Shown: positions 9,140 to 18,930, counted from the first letter of the stretch. The stretch is 64,000 nucleotides of DNA from Methanosarcina sp. MSH10X1 (GCF_004099695.1 NZ_SCHL01000019.1:1-64000); one strand, 5' to 3'. Numbers and translations: made by a program. The notes: generated from the sequence alone by a model not told the origin.

Positions 9140-9538
9140 TTAAGGCTTGAATTCCGTCACTTTCTCTCCTTTTGCACTGGTAACGGTTACGGAGATATCT
9201 TTAAATTTCGGAACCCCTGTACCACCTGTTTCATCCGAGACCAGCATATTGGACCAGGGGCTGTTAGGCATATATGCAAGACCCCTGTGAGGAGTATCGT
9301 ATCCTGATTCCTCGGCTTTGACCACTATCCTTCCAAAGGAATTGCTCAGGATAACGGTGTCGCCCTTTTTTACATTCAATTGCTTGAGGTCTGCAGCGTC
9401 CAGCTTAATAATGGCTGAACGGTCCCTGTATTCCTCCCCAAAGCGGTTTTCAATCATGGCTTTATCCTGAAAGATATCCCTGTAAGTTACGATTCTGATT
9501 TTTATTTCAGGAGCTGCAAGAAAAGATCCGAAATCCAT
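9140..9538 (-). CDS. fwdD: Formylmethanofuran dehydrogenase subunit D
   Basis: This 132-residue subunit carries the molybdopterin dinucleotide-binding barrel of the enzyme that reduces CO2 and methanofuran to formylmethanofuran, the first step of methanogenesis from CO2 (run in reverse during methylotrophic growth). Visible features are the IKLDAADLKQLNVKKGDTVIL strand pattern and YMPNSPWSNMLV near the end. Its ATG overlaps the fwdB stop by one base (ATGA), so translation is probably coupled. Subunits A and C, needed for a complete enzyme, are not encoded in this cluster. Confidence 0.92.
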   Translation of the reverse strand: MDFGSFLAAPEIKIRIVTYRDIFQDKAMIENRFGEEYRDRSAIIKLDAADLKQLNVKKGDTVILSNSFGRIVVKAEESGYDTPHRGLAYMPNSPWSNMLVSDETGGTGVPKFKDISVTVTSAKGEKVTEFKP

Positions 9539-10782
9539 CAGAGTGCCTCCATTATCTTCTTTAGGGTTGCTTCATCAGACAGGCGAGCTGTCTCTACAAC
9601 AGGCTTAAAGCTTACCTTGATCCCGTCCATGCGTGTGGCACTACCTCCGGATTCCACCCCGCTGATTGCGGTATTTATGTAAACCTTTGAATGCTTTGAG
9701 GTCAGGGTTTCACAGGGGTCAATTGAGATAACCGGAATTTCAAGCAGGTTCTTCGAAACCGATCTGGGAAGGCTTGAAAGTGGGTCAGAACCGATAATAA
9801 GAGCCGCATCCACCGTCTTTGCTTTCAGGGATTCGACAACCGAGTACTCAGGTCCGTGCTTTACAGTGCCGTTTTCGAACTTTACTCTGTTTACGTACCC
9901 GGTTTCAGCATAGAGGTTTTCATTAAAGCCCCGCATATTATAGTGCCCTACCATAGGCACCAGCTGGAAGTTTGCTTTTTCATTCAGGGCTTTCATTAGC
10001 CTGAAAACGGGTTCCATGTCTTTCAGCGAGTAGATCAGGCCAAGCCCTGCAAAGATTACCCCGAATTTCGCCCCTTTAAGGATATTTGCCAGTTCAAGGA
10101 TTTTCTTGGGCGGGTAGTTATAGGAGGTTTTAGGTAGCTTTCCCGAGAGTGCTGCGATCAGGGCATCGATAAATTCGGCATCTCCTTCCGGAGGGATCTG
10201 GAAGAAGTAATTCCCGCAGATTTTTGCAGTATGGGACTTACGAACATCGATCGCAATAGCGGTTCTTTCTTCCTCCCAGCCCCGCTGCTTTTCGCTTCCC
10301 CTGGGGAAATAGGAATGTTTGGAGAGATGGCGAGGATGGGAATCGGACGGGTCCGCCCCCCAGAATATAATAACATCGGCTTTATTCCTTACATCGTCAA
10401 GAGTGCAGGTCTTAATTTTATCCTGAAGAAGAGCTTCGACCAGGGGACCCAGGCAGAACGAGGATGTATCGTCAAGAGTCGCGTCGGTCTTTCTTGCAAG
10501 CTCAATTGCCAGTTTCTGGGCTTCGTCTGTAGAAGTCCCAAGTCCGAAGATCAGGGGATTTTTTGCATTTTTAAGGATCGATGCAGCCTCACGGATCGCA
10601 GTTGCCTCATCAACAGGTGCGTTATCAACCCGGAAGCCTGCTTCACCCCTGACTTCCTTCATGTGGGCTACCCCAACTCTGCAGGCTGTATAAACTTTGT
10701 TTATTATATTCTTCTCGGACTCAACCTCGATATCGTCGCAAAGGAGTCCGCAGCCTGTGCATACATAATAGTTTTTCTCCAT
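9538..10782 (-). CDS. fwdB: Formylmethanofuran dehydrogenase subunit B (catalytic pterin subunit)
   Basis: The start is placed at ATG 10782 (MEKNYYVCTGCGLLCDDIE), giving 414 residues; the frame extends further upstream into the preceding gene but that part is not protein-like. The N-terminus has the [4Fe-4S] motif CTGCGLLC. The DTSSFCLGP segment holds the cysteine expected to bind the tungsten or molybdenum; it is Cys, not selenocysteine. Family knowledge: subunit B with D binds the bis-pterin cofactor where formate and CO2 are interconverted. It lies 11 bases after fwdG and overlaps fwdD by one base, forming a G-B-D operon. Confidence 0.92.
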   Translation of the reverse strand: MEKNYYVCTGCGLLCDDIEVESEKNIINKVYTACRVGVAHMKEVRGEAGFRVDNAPVDEATAIREAASILKNAKNPLIFGLGTSTDEAQKLAIELARKTDATLDDTSSFCLGPLVEALLQDKIKTCTLDDVRNKADVIIFWGADPSDSHPRHLSKHSYFPRGSEKQRGWEEERTAIAIDVRKSHTAKICGNYFFQIPPEGDAEFIDALIAALSGKLPKTSYNYPPKKILELANILKGAKFGVIFAGLGLIYSLKDMEPVFRLMKALNEKANFQLVPMVGHYNMRGFNENLYAETGYVNRVKFENGTVKHGPEYSVVESLKAKTVDAALIIGSDPLSSLPRSVSKNLLEIPVISIDPCETLTSKHSKVYINTAISGVESGGSATRMDGIKVSFKPVVETARLSDEATLKKIMEAL

Positions 10783-10793
10783 ATCCACATTCC

Positions 10794-11258
10794 TCACACG
10801 AACTCTATGGCCTCTACAGGGCAGGTTACTATACAACCATTGCAGAGAATTTTGTTCTTTCCGAAACGGCGGCATTCCTCAAGGTTCTGGGCTTTTACAA
10901 TGCCGTCTTCTATGGTCAGGACCAGCTTATTAACATTCCTGGGGGCATTTCCCGAACCTACTCCATAAGGATCATTTGCTACATTGGGGGGACAGGCAAC
11001 CACACAATTTCCACATCCGAAACAAAGGTCCTCATGCACTATAAGGCCCGTTTCAGTTGCGCCTTCGGATGGTTTGAAGATTTCTTTCAGCTTTTCGTAG
11101 TTTTCTCTATACTTCGATTCTTCCTTAAGGGGCGGGCAATCTTCGGGTGTGAGCTCGCGGGCCATGAGGGCTACTGCAAACGCCATACACGAAGTTTTTC
11201 CGCACTTTTTGCAGTTAGTCTTCGGAAGCATCTGATAGAGTTCCATTGCATTTGTCAT
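10794..11258 (-). CDS. fwdG: Formylmethanofuran dehydrogenase iron-sulfur subunit (FwdG-like), two-part fusion
   Basis: The 154-residue protein combines an N-terminal four-cysteine [4Fe-4S] domain (CKKCGKTSCMAFAVALM ... DCPPL, similar to the domain of corrinoid iron-sulfur proteins) with a C-terminal 2[4Fe-4S] ferredoxin (CFGCGNCVVACPP at about 79-91; CNGCIVTCPVEAI near the end). It should pass electrons to or from the FwdB active site. A GGTGA SD precedes ATG 11258. As first gene of the fwdG-fwdB-fwdD set its promoter lies in the AT-rich stretch near 11310-11340. Confidence 0.85.
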   Translation of the reverse strand: MTNAMELYQMLPKTNCKKCGKTSCMAFAVALMARELTPEDCPPLKEESKYRENYEKLKEIFKPSEGATETGLIVHEDLCFGCGNCVVACPPNVANDPYGVGSGNAPRNVNKLVLTIEDGIVKAQNLEECRRFGKNKILCNGCIVTCPVEAIEFV

Positions 11259-11626
11259 TCCAGGTCACCCTTGAGTCAAGTTTTTTACGTCAGTTTTCAT
11301 TAAAGATTATGCAGGGTTAAAAATATGATTAAAAAGTAAGATTAAGCGTATCACTGAAAACATGTGTCGAACAACCTTCAGTTAAATATATCCGGGTAAT
11401 CTTCCTTAAACTCTCGCTTTTTTGTTTTCAGTGTTACTTTCAGCTTATAGGGGGATACCCTGCAAACCTTCATAAATTAGTTAAGACCTTCAGATTCTGA
11501 TGCCATTAGGTATGCAGGCTTTTACTTCGGGAATCTTTCAGGCAGGAGATCGCGTAAATTAATTTTTCCTGACCTTCAGAAGCAAACTGGTAAAACCTCT
11601 CTACAGGCAAATCGAATCCGGTTAAT

Positions 11627-11908
11627 TTAATTCGCTTTAAAGAAAAGTTCACAGTGGCAGTTTCCATCCCTTTCGACTTCTTCTTTATGATAAATACAGG
11701 GACATACGATCTTTCTATCTTCTTTTTCATCTCCGGTAACTATTCTGCAGGGGCAGTAACGCCTTCCGAATTTCTCAAGTTTGACCGTAAGTCCGTCAAG
11801 TACATAGTCAAGAGCTTCTTTATTCGGATTAAGCATGTAGCCTGCTTTTTCTGCATATTTTTGAGTCCATTCATACATTTTCTCTTTTAATTCATTATGT
11901 TCAGCCAT
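11627..11908 (-). CDS. ftrB: Ferredoxin:thioredoxin reductase catalytic subunit
   Basis: A 93-residue protein with the diagnostic motif set of the FTR catalytic chain: RYCPCR at about 50-55, CPCIYH at about 69-74 and CHC near the end. These cysteines hold a [4Fe-4S] cluster next to a redox-active disulfide that reduces thioredoxin-like proteins with electrons from ferredoxin. Length fits the family. It is transcribed from its own region on the minus strand, close to the fwd operon but separated by about 370 bases in which no gene is seen. Archaeal homologues act without the plant-type variable subunit. Confidence 0.92.
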   Translation of the reverse strand: MAEHNELKEKMYEWTQKYAEKAGYMLNPNKEALDYVLDGLTVKLEKFGRRYCPCRIVTGDEKEDRKIVCPCIYHKEEVERDGNCHCELFFKAN

Positions 11909-13334
11909 ACAAAGAACTCCTCGCTTTAAATTAAAATATCCTGAACCTTGATGAGAAGACCATGTGAATACAGGTAGTGCTATTTATAGAATGGTAGTAT
12001 CATAAAGTATACTGGAGATTCTTAATCATACGAACGCTTACAGTAATAGCTTAAGTATTTAGCATCAACTTCGGCTTATAATGCTATATATCTCCAGTTA
12101 TATTTGTCTCTAATTTACTGGCACTTCTAATTTATTCATATCTCTAATTTTATTCATATCTCTAACTTTATCCATATCTCTAACTTTATCCATATCTCTA
12201 ACTTTATCCATATCTCTAATTTATTCATATATTTAATTTTATTTAAATTATTTATAGAAATATCTTATCCTTATGGAATTCCGTAGTTCCTGCCGTATAA
12301 CCAGTTTCAACTCACTCAGTTCATAAATCGGTCTTAACTCACTCATCCCCAATAACCAATTTCTCCTGAATCCCTTTGAGCTGTCAGTGTGAGACTGGTT
12401 TCTCGATTACGAATTAAGCTCTCAAACTATAAATCAATTGGTGAAACTCCGGTGATAGGGCAGAAGTAATAATGTTAAGGTTTTCTCTATGACCTGCAGG
12501 TATACAGTCAGCTGAGCACTGGTCAGACTGGAATTGACAGTCCGGAACTCAGGTTATAATGCTAAACCGGGATAATCGGCTGGCTCAGGACAAATAAGAA
12601 AGTTAATATACCAATAATATAAATCTTATTATATAAATAAACTGTCAAATTCTGTCCTGCAGATAAACTGTTGCAGAGTATAACAAAAGTAATTGATAAA
12701 TACTGAATTATAGGAGCATCCGGAAGTTATCCGACTTCCAAGTTAATAAATCAGTTCTTAATAAATTCGGAAAAAGCCGTATGAAATAAAGGTTTTGATT
12801 TTACACAAAACACCTATCTTTTTATTCAGTTCAAAAGAGAAAGTATAGTGATATGTAAAAGTAACTATCTTCGACTAAGTTACAGATTCATGGCTGGATA
12901 ATAAAATTGATAAGTATGATTTATTAACCAGACATTAACTGGCGAAGTAAATTTGTTAATATGTTGATCTCAGTATGTAATAATTCATTGGTGCGTAATA
13001 ACTCATTGATAAGCAACAATTCATCAGTAAATAATAAACGTGAAAAAGTAATAATTTCATGTGAAAATTATCAATTCATGTAAAAACACCAAACTCAGAA
13101 CAACAAACTCAGAACAACAAACTCATGAGTTTGCAATGGCAAAATTATTCTCAACAAAAAAGTTTTTTGAGCAGTCGTATCGAATCTTTTCTGTATGGCA
13201 GAATGCTCTGTTAAATGGTTCTGAGTTATGTTCAGAATTATAACTTTGAGATTATACATCAATCTTGGAAGCAATTGCCTGACGCAATCATTAACGTTAC
13301 AAGTATAAAACACAGGTATATGGAGTCACCAACT
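11909..13334. other. 1.4 kb gene-free region upstream of hdrA2
   Basis: Apart from the tandem repeat I see no convincing gene. The region is AT-rich with many in-frame stops. Short imperfect direct repeats (AACAAACTCAGAACAACAAACTC near 13090) and runs of TAATAATTCATTGGT-like units near 12975-13030 occur just upstream of hdrA2, and a long leader or complex promoter is possible. Confidence 0.4.
12120..12250. repeat. Short tandem repeat, unit about 18 bp
   Basis: Units of the form ATCTCTAACTTTATCCAT repeat about six times with drift at both ends. They sit within the long gene-free region upstream of hdrA2. Confidence 0.8.
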
Positions 13335-15728
13335 ATGCGAATCGGAGTCTATGTTTGCCACTGCGGGTTGAATATTGCGGGAGTAATAGATGTACTGGCT
13401 CTGCAGGAAATGGCAGCTGAACTGGAAGATGTGGTGCTCGCCCGGGAAGTACAGTTTCTATGTTCCGATTCCGGACAGGAAGGCATCATCAAGGATATAA
13501 AGGAAAACAAAGTAGACAGGGTCGTAATAGCTGCCTGCTCCCCGAGGCTGCATGAAAAAACCTTCAGGCACGTAATGGAAAAAGCCGGGCTGAACCCCTA
13601 CCTCATGGAAATGGTAAATATAAGGGAGCAATGCTCCTGGGTACACGCCGATGACCCCCAGATGGCGACCCAGAAAGCTTTTGACCTTATAAGGATGGGG
13701 GTTGCAAAGGCAAAATTCCTCAAGGAGCTGAATGCAACAAGTTCCAGAGCCAGCCGAAATGTCCTTATTATAGGAGGGGGAGTTGCCGGGATTGAGGCAG
13801 CCCTGAATCTTGCAGAAGCCGGTTTTCCGGTCACAATGGTGGAAAGGGAATCCACTATCGGAGGCAAAATGGCCCTGATGAACGAGGTATTTCCCACAAA
13901 TGACTGCTCCATCTGTGTACTTGCCCCTAAAATGACAGAAGTCCAGAACCACCCCAATATTACACTTTATACTTATTCTGAAGTTACCGATATTTCCGGG
14001 TCCGTTGGCAAATTCCATGTAAAAGTCAAACGCAAGCCAAGGTTCATAGTTGAAGACAAATGCAAAGGCTGTGTCGACCTCTGCGCGGCTGTCTGTCCTG
14101 TAGAGATCGAAAATCCCATGAATTACGGGGTAGGAAAGTCAAGAGCCATATACATGCCCATTCCCCAGTCCGTTCCCCAGGTAGTGCTCATAGATCCAGA
14201 CCACTGTGTCGGCTGCGGGCTGTGTTTACAGGCCTGCCCTGCCGATGCCGTGGACTACGAGCAGAAACCTGAAGAGATTGAGTTTGAAGCCGGGGCGGTA
14301 ATCGTTTCAACGGGTTACCAGCTCTTTGATGCGTCAAGGAAAAAGGAGTACGGGTTCGGGAAATATCCTGATGTTATCACAAATATGCAGCTTGAGCGCA
14401 TGCTTAACTCGGCAGGGCCTACAGGTGGAAGAGTTATTGTACCCTCCACAGGCAAGCCCCCAAAAAGCGTAGCTTTCATCCAGTGCGTCGGGTCAAGGGA
14501 TAAAACCGTGGGCAATGAGTACTGCTCAAGGGTTTGCTGTATGGCTGCCCTCAAGAATTCCCAGATGATCATGGAACGCTACCCTGATGCTGAGATCACG
14601 ATCCATTACATTGACATCCGGGCTGCAGGGGAGATGTATGAGGAATATTATACAAGGACGCAGGCAATGGGTGTTGATTTCATCCGGGGGAAGGTTGCGG
14701 AAATTTATGCAGGCGAAGACGGAAGGCCTGTACTCAGGTATGAAAACACCCTGGAATGCCGGGTTGAAGAGGAAGCCTGTGACCTTGTCGTGCTTTCAAC
14801 AGGCTACGAGCCCACCAAAGCGGCAGAAGGTATAGGCAGGATGCTTAACCTTGCCAGGCGGCCGGACAGGTTCTTTGCAAGCGCCCATCCGAAAATGCGC
14901 CCTGTGGATGCCCCTGTCAGCGGGGTTTTTCTTGCAGGCTGCGCTTCAGGACCCAAAGAGATTCAGGTCTCGATTGCCCAGGGTAGTGCATGTGCTTCCA
15001 AGGCTATGCAGCTCCTTGGCACAGGAGAACTTGAAGCCGATCCTATGGGAGCCCATGTTGATCCTGAAAAATGCATCGGATGTCGGACCTGTCTTGAGGT
15101 CTGCAAATTCGGGAAAATAACCATTGAAGACAAGAAAGCCGTGGTAGACGAGGTTTCATGTTACGGCTGCGGAGACTGTAGTGCAGCATGCCCTGCAGGA
15201 GCGATCCAGATGCGGAACTTCGAAAACGAACAGATTTTCGCCCAGGTCCGGGCTGCAACTGCGCACAGGTCGCAGAGTCCTTTTATAGTGGCTTTCCTCT
15301 GCAACTGGTGCAGTTATGCCTGTGCAGACCTGACCGGGATGTCGCGGCTTCATTACCCTACAAATATCAGAGTCGTCCGTACTATGTGCTCGGCAAGGGT
15401 AAACCCGGAATTCGTGCTTGAAGCCTTAAAAGGCGGAGCCGACGGAGTACTCGTTGCAGGCTGCAGGATGGATGAGTGCCACTATATCCACGGGAATTTC
15501 GATGCAAAACGAAGAATGGATGTCTTAAAGGAAGTTATAAACGGAATCGGGCTTGATCCCAGGCGGCTTAGAACTCTGTGGATCTCGGCTGCGGAAGGAG
15601 AACGTTTCTCAAACACGATTACCGAATTTGTAAAGGAACTTGAAGAGATTGGTCCAATAGGCACCGAACTCAAGGTAAAGGAGACCGGAATTAAAGAAAC
15701 CGGAACCGAACTTGAGGAGGTGGCATAA
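13335..15728 (+). CDS. hdrA2: HdrA-MvhD fusion: electron-bifurcating heterodisulfide reductase subunit A2
   Basis: The start is set at ATG 13335 (MRIGVYVCHCG), which matches the HdrA N-terminus; the 797-residue product then has: an N-terminal CHCG domain; an FAD/NAD Rossmann motif (IIGGGVAGIEAALNLAEAG, about 146-164); inserted ferredoxin motifs CKGCVDLCAAVCP and CVGCGLCLQACP; a second pair CIGCRTCLEVCK and CYGCGDCSAACP (about 582-625); and a C-terminal MvhD-like [2Fe-2S] domain (FLCNWCSYACAD ... CSARVNPEF ... AGCRMDECHY, about 650-770). Such fusions in Methanosarcina acetivorans pair with HdrB2C2 and bifurcate electrons from reduced F420 to ferredoxin and CoM-S-S-CoB. hdrB/C are not in this window. 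The stop overlaps the start of the polyferredoxin gene (TAATG). Confidence 0.93.
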   Translation: MRIGVYVCHCGLNIAGVIDVLALQEMAAELEDVVLAREVQFLCSDSGQEGIIKDIKENKVDRVVIAACSPRLHEKTFRHVMEKAGLNPYLMEMVNIREQCSWVHADDPQMATQKAFDLIRMGVAKAKFLKELNATSSRASRNVLIIGGGVAGIEAALNLAEAGFPVTMVERESTIGGKMALMNEVFPTNDCSICVLAPKMTEVQNHPNITLYTYSEVTDISGSVGKFHVKVKRKPRFIVEDKCKGCVDLCAAVCPVEIENPMNYGVGKSRAIYMPIPQSVPQVVLIDPDHCVGCGLCLQACPADAVDYEQKPEEIEFEAGAVIVSTGYQLFDASRKKEYGFGKYPDVITNMQLERMLNSAGPTGGRVIVPSTGKPPKSVAFIQCVGSRDKTVGNEYCSRVCCMAALKNSQMIMERYPDAEITIHYIDIRAAGEMYEEYYTRTQAMGVDFIRGKVAEIYAGEDGRPVLRYENTLECRVEEEACDLVVLSTGYEPTKAAEGIGRMLNLARRPDRFFASAHPKMRPVDAPVSGVFLAGCASGPKEIQVSIAQGSACASKAMQLLGTGELEADPMGAHVDPEKCIGCRTCLEVCKFGKITIEDKKAVVDEVSCYGCGDCSAACPAGAIQMRNFENEQIFAQVRAATAHRSQSPFIVAFLCNWCSYACADLTGMSRLHYPTNIRVVRTMCSARVNPEFVLEALKGGADGVLVAGCRMDECHYIHGNFDAKRRMDVLKEVINGIGLDPRRLRTLWISAAEGERFSNTITEFVKELEEIGPIGTELKVKETGIKETGTELEEVA

Positions 15729-17173
15729 TGAGCGAAGAGTACACCGAACAGGAAATTCACGCATGCAAAGAGTGCTGCGGGGCCGGAGAAAGTGAAGTTA
15801 TAGAGGCAAAAGCCGAGGAATTCGAAGCCGAAGATCTTGAAGCTGAAGCACCCGAAACTGCTGAGGAGGAAGCCCAGGAAAAGATCACGGTTACAACCAG
15901 CATGGATCTTCAGGGCTCCCATTTCCTTTATACCCAGGCAACCGAAAAATCCATCAAAACTCTGGATTATGACTACAAGCGCTGCAACGGCTGCGGAATT
16001 TGTGCAGAAATCTGCCCCACGAAAGCCCTTGAGATGGGGCCAATTCATGAAATTGCAACCGGGCTTGATGCGCCTGCTGTAATGATGGACCTTGAAAAGT
16101 GCACCTTCTGCAGGATGTGTTCAAACCTCTGCCCTGTGCATGCCATCACTTTTGAGGCTGTGGGAGAAGTCCCCGATGAGAAACAGTACCCGAAGTATGA
16201 TACTTATGTTAAGATAAACGAGAAGTGCCTCCCCTGTGCACTCTGTGAAGGAGCCTGCCCTCAGGATGCAATTGAAGTGGAATTCACTTTCCCGAAAAAA
16301 GAAGAGATCGCACCTTTAAAGGAAGGGGCAGAGGGAGAGATCGAGATTGACACTGAAAAGTGTAATTTCTGCGGAATCTGTGCCCGGTTCTGTGACGCCT
16401 TCATCCTGCTGGAGCGCGAACCGACGCCTGAAAATCCCGTACCCTTCGAGCAGATACTCGTGGATGAGGACAAATGTGATTACTGCGTACTCTGCCAGGA
16501 CCTCTGCCCTGAGGAAGCAATAAAGGTTAAAGGGGAACGCCCCTGCGAGGCTCCGAGGGTTGAAGGAAAAGTCAAGGTAGATGAACTGAAGTGTACACAG
16601 TGCGCCCGTTGCAAAGCGGTTTGTCCGTATGAAGCCGTAGACCTGCAAAAGCCTATGGAAGGGCAACTGAGCCTTATCGATAAAAACCTGAAGGAATGTG
16701 ATCCTCAGGGCTGCCGCGGCTGTTTCAATGTCTGCCCCTCGGAACTCTGGTATGTACCTGCAGACCCTGAAGACCCGCGAAAAATTGCTTTTGCGGAGGA
16801 TTACTGTACTTACTGTGGAGCCTGTGTGAAAGCCTGCCACCTTGACGCCATCAAAGTGGAAAGGACTGAGATCCACCATACCGAAATTCCTGATACCCCC
16901 TGGGCCTCTCAGTGGAGGGATGCGATCGAGTCCCTGAAGACCGGAGTAAGGAAAGGAGTCGACCGGGCAGTTGCCAGGGAAACCGAGACCCTTAAAGCCC
17001 AGAAGTTTATGGGCATAGAGCCCCCGGGAATTGACGAAGAACTGCTTGCAGCTGTGCAGGCAAAGCTCGCGGCTCTGGAGCCAGCCCTCAGGAATGCCAG
17101 AATCAGGAAACTCTGGGAGACCGACTCTCCGAAAAATGCAGCCGCAGCCGTGAAAAAGAAGATTGAGGGCTGA
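15728..17173 (+). CDS. Polyferredoxin with about eight [4Fe-4S] motifs
   Basis: A 481-residue cytoplasmic electron carrier, translationally coupled to hdrA2 by a one-base overlap. After an acidic N-terminal stretch, ferredoxin motifs follow in order: CNGCGICAEICP, CTFCRMCSNLCP, CLPCALCEGACP, CNFCGICARFCD, CDYCVLCQDLCP, CTQCARCKAVCP, an atypical CDPQGCRGCFNVCP, and CTYCGACVKACH. The last 90 residues are cysteine-free and basic-helical. The coupling to hdrA2 implies it carries electrons to or from the HdrA2 flavin or MvhD site. The partner oxidoreductase is unknown. Codon use matches the core genes, so this is not a recent import. Confidence 0.9.
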   Translation: MSEEYTEQEIHACKECCGAGESEVIEAKAEEFEAEDLEAEAPETAEEEAQEKITVTTSMDLQGSHFLYTQATEKSIKTLDYDYKRCNGCGICAEICPTKALEMGPIHEIATGLDAPAVMMDLEKCTFCRMCSNLCPVHAITFEAVGEVPDEKQYPKYDTYVKINEKCLPCALCEGACPQDAIEVEFTFPKKEEIAPLKEGAEGEIEIDTEKCNFCGICARFCDAFILLEREPTPENPVPFEQILVDEDKCDYCVLCQDLCPEEAIKVKGERPCEAPRVEGKVKVDELKCTQCARCKAVCPYEAVDLQKPMEGQLSLIDKNLKECDPQGCRGCFNVCPSELWYVPADPEDPRKIAFAEDYCTYCGACVKACHLDAIKVERTEIHHTEIPDTPWASQWRDAIESLKTGVRKGVDRAVARETETLKAQKFMGIEPPGIDEELLAAVQAKLAALEPALRNARIRKLWETDSPKNAAAAVKKKIEG

Positions 17174-17395
17174 AAGTCAAAGAGAAGAAGCCGGACCGGA
17201 GATGGAAAAATTAGCTCCGGAGAAAAAACCGGTAGAAGCTCAGGGCGGGAGAAAAAACCTGTAGAAGCTGAAAGAGTAATGGAAAAAAGACACAAACCGA
17301 ACTGAGAGACAAAGCTTCGGATTAAATAAAGAATGCAGGCTTGAGAAAGCTTTAAGGTTACAAGTTATCAAAGTTACAAGCTATAACCTGTAAAC

Positions 17396-17827
17396 TTATC
17401 TCAAGAGCCGCATTTTTTCCTTTATGACCATTACAGGAATTTTTGAGTGCCGTATTACCTTTTCTGCAACGCTACCAAGGATCAGCCTTTCCAGGCCTGT
17501 CCTTCCAATAGTGCCCATAATAATGATATCCATTTCTTCTTTTTCGGCGTACCTTATCAACTCATCGGCAGGATGGCCTTCAAGCAGGATGGACTCGACG
17601 TTGACACTCTCAAGTTCTCCTATACCTTCTACATAATTTAGAGCTTTGTAACCTTCTTTTTTCAGCGCTTCGTGCATCCTCTCCCAGTCAAAGTCCACAG
17701 CCATTGAAGAAAAGTATTCTGTGGATACTACATAAACTGCGTAAACCGTCCCCCCGCTTAACTTTGCCAGTTCTATTCCTTTATTGGCAGCAATTCTTGA
17801 GCAAACTGAGCCGTCAGTTGCAACCAT
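17396..17827 (-). CDS. Universal stress protein (UspA) family
   Basis: A 143-residue single-domain Usp: VATDGS at the first strand, and the ATP-binding signature GTIGRTGLERLILGSVAEKVIRHS (GxxGx9GS-type) with IPVMVIK at the end. The usual N-terminal pattern is a residue pair before KKIMVATDGS; the in-frame codons TTT AAG AAA ATA just upstream of the ATG encode exactly FKKI, and a GGGGAC SD lies nearer to those codons than to ATG 17827. The true start may therefore be up to five codons upstream, at a non-standard codon. It is convergent with the polyferredoxin gene. Role: nucleotide-binding stress protein, target unknown. Confidence 0.85.
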   Translation of the reverse strand: MVATDGSVCSRIAANKGIELAKLSGGTVYAVYVVSTEYFSSMAVDFDWERMHEALKKEGYKALNYVEGIGELESVNVESILLEGHPADELIRYAEKEEMDIIIMGTIGRTGLERLILGSVAEKVIRHSKIPVMVIKEKMRLLR

Positions 17828-17996
17828 TATTTTCTTAAAAGTAACGTCCCCTATGAAAAATCACCATTTACCTATTCACCTGCACGAAATATAACAGCAT
17901 CGGAAAATGGAAAATCCGGTTAAAATGAGAAAGTTAACCTGAGAAGCCGATTTATACTGCAAAACTATTTTTTCCTGAAAATTATAATGTAAAAGT

Positions 17997-18650
17997 ATGA
18001 TAAGTAAGGAAAATTACGAGAAGCTGGAAGAGAGGGCAAAAGAACTGGGAGCAAAGAGTGTAAGGCTGTTTCCTGCCGAAGATATCGTGGTCGAAGACCG
18101 AACTGTGTTAAAATGTATTTTCGGATGCAACGGCTACGGAAGCCGGGTCTGTCCTCCTCATATCCCCACAGTGAGCGAATTTAAAAAAATGCTTGCAGAC
18201 TATCAATGTGCCCTGCTTGTTGAGTGGAAGTCGGAGAACGTTTTTTCCAGGGAGGTCAGCGAGAATTTCGTAAAATTCAGCATCGAACCTCCTGAAGATG
18301 AAACCGTAAAACAGCAATTTGAGAATAGCCTGAAAACAATATTGAAAGACCGCAAAGAAACAATCCAGCCCGGAGTCCTTGAGCTTGAAAAACTCGCCTG
18401 GACCCTTGGTTATAATACGGCTCTTGCAACCTTTCCAGGCATGTGTACCTGGTGTGCCACAAGCGACTACTCGAGCGTAAAATGCGCCGGAGATAAAGGT
18501 CCCTGCCACCACCCAACTCTCCGCAGGCCGTGCCTTATGGGACTCGGCATCCGAATGGATAAAACCCTTGAGAAAATCGGTACTCCCATGCAGAGATTCC
18601 CTATGGATGATACAGCTCCCTCACCTTTTACACTGATCTTGGTTGATTGA
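17997..18650 (+). CDS. DUF2284 predicted metal-binding protein
   Basis: A 217-residue soluble protein with the conserved cysteines of the DUF2284 family: CIFGCNGYGSRVCPPHIPT at about 39-57 and CTWCATSDYSSVKCAGDKGPCHHP towards the end, likely ligating an iron-sulfur cluster or other metal. The family is common in methanogens and anaerobic bacteria. Its biochemical role is not established. It is divergent from the UspA gene with a 170-base AT-rich promoter region between them. Confidence 0.85.
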   Translation: MISKENYEKLEERAKELGAKSVRLFPAEDIVVEDRTVLKCIFGCNGYGSRVCPPHIPTVSEFKKMLADYQCALLVEWKSENVFSREVSENFVKFSIEPPEDETVKQQFENSLKTILKDRKETIQPGVLELEKLAWTLGYNTALATFPGMCTWCATSDYSSVKCAGDKGPCHHPTLRRPCLMGLGIRMDKTLEKIGTPMQRFPMDDTAPSPFTLILVD

Positions 18651-18765
18651 GGCAAAAAGGCAGTGTTGTTAAATTAAACCGGATTACTTCCTTAGAGGTT
18701 GCACTGGTTCAAAACTATGATTCAAAACTATAATTCTATATATGGGAAAAAATTATTGTATAATC

Positions 18766-18930
18766 ATGGCAGACTCCATTGGAAATTTTCTCTCCACTCT
18801 AAAACAAAACACCCCATATTTAAAAGACCGTGACGTGAATCATGAAGTAGCTCTTGGAATAATGCTCCATCTATTTCTTTTCCTCAGCTTTATCGGTATA
18901 TTTTACCTCCTGGTAAGAACGTTCATTTAA
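18766..18930 (+). CDS. Small membrane protein, 54 residues
   Basis: Starting at ATG 18766 (MADSIGNFLSTLKQ) the product has a polar N-terminal half and one C-terminal transmembrane helix (LGIMLHLFLFLSFIGIFYLLV). An upstream in-frame ATG at 18742 would add eight residues. No clear SD is present, but a TATA-like ATTCTATATATGGG lies 25-40 bases upstream, so the message may have a very short leader. Not recognised as a named family. Confidence 0.55.
   Translation: MADSIGNFLSTLKQNTPYLKDRDVNHEVALGIMLHLFLFLSFIGIFYLLVRTFI

Noticed and set aside
10231-10968. 245-codon frame antisense to fwdB
   Set aside because: It lies wholly opposite fwdB/fwdG, and its translation has no domain-like pattern.
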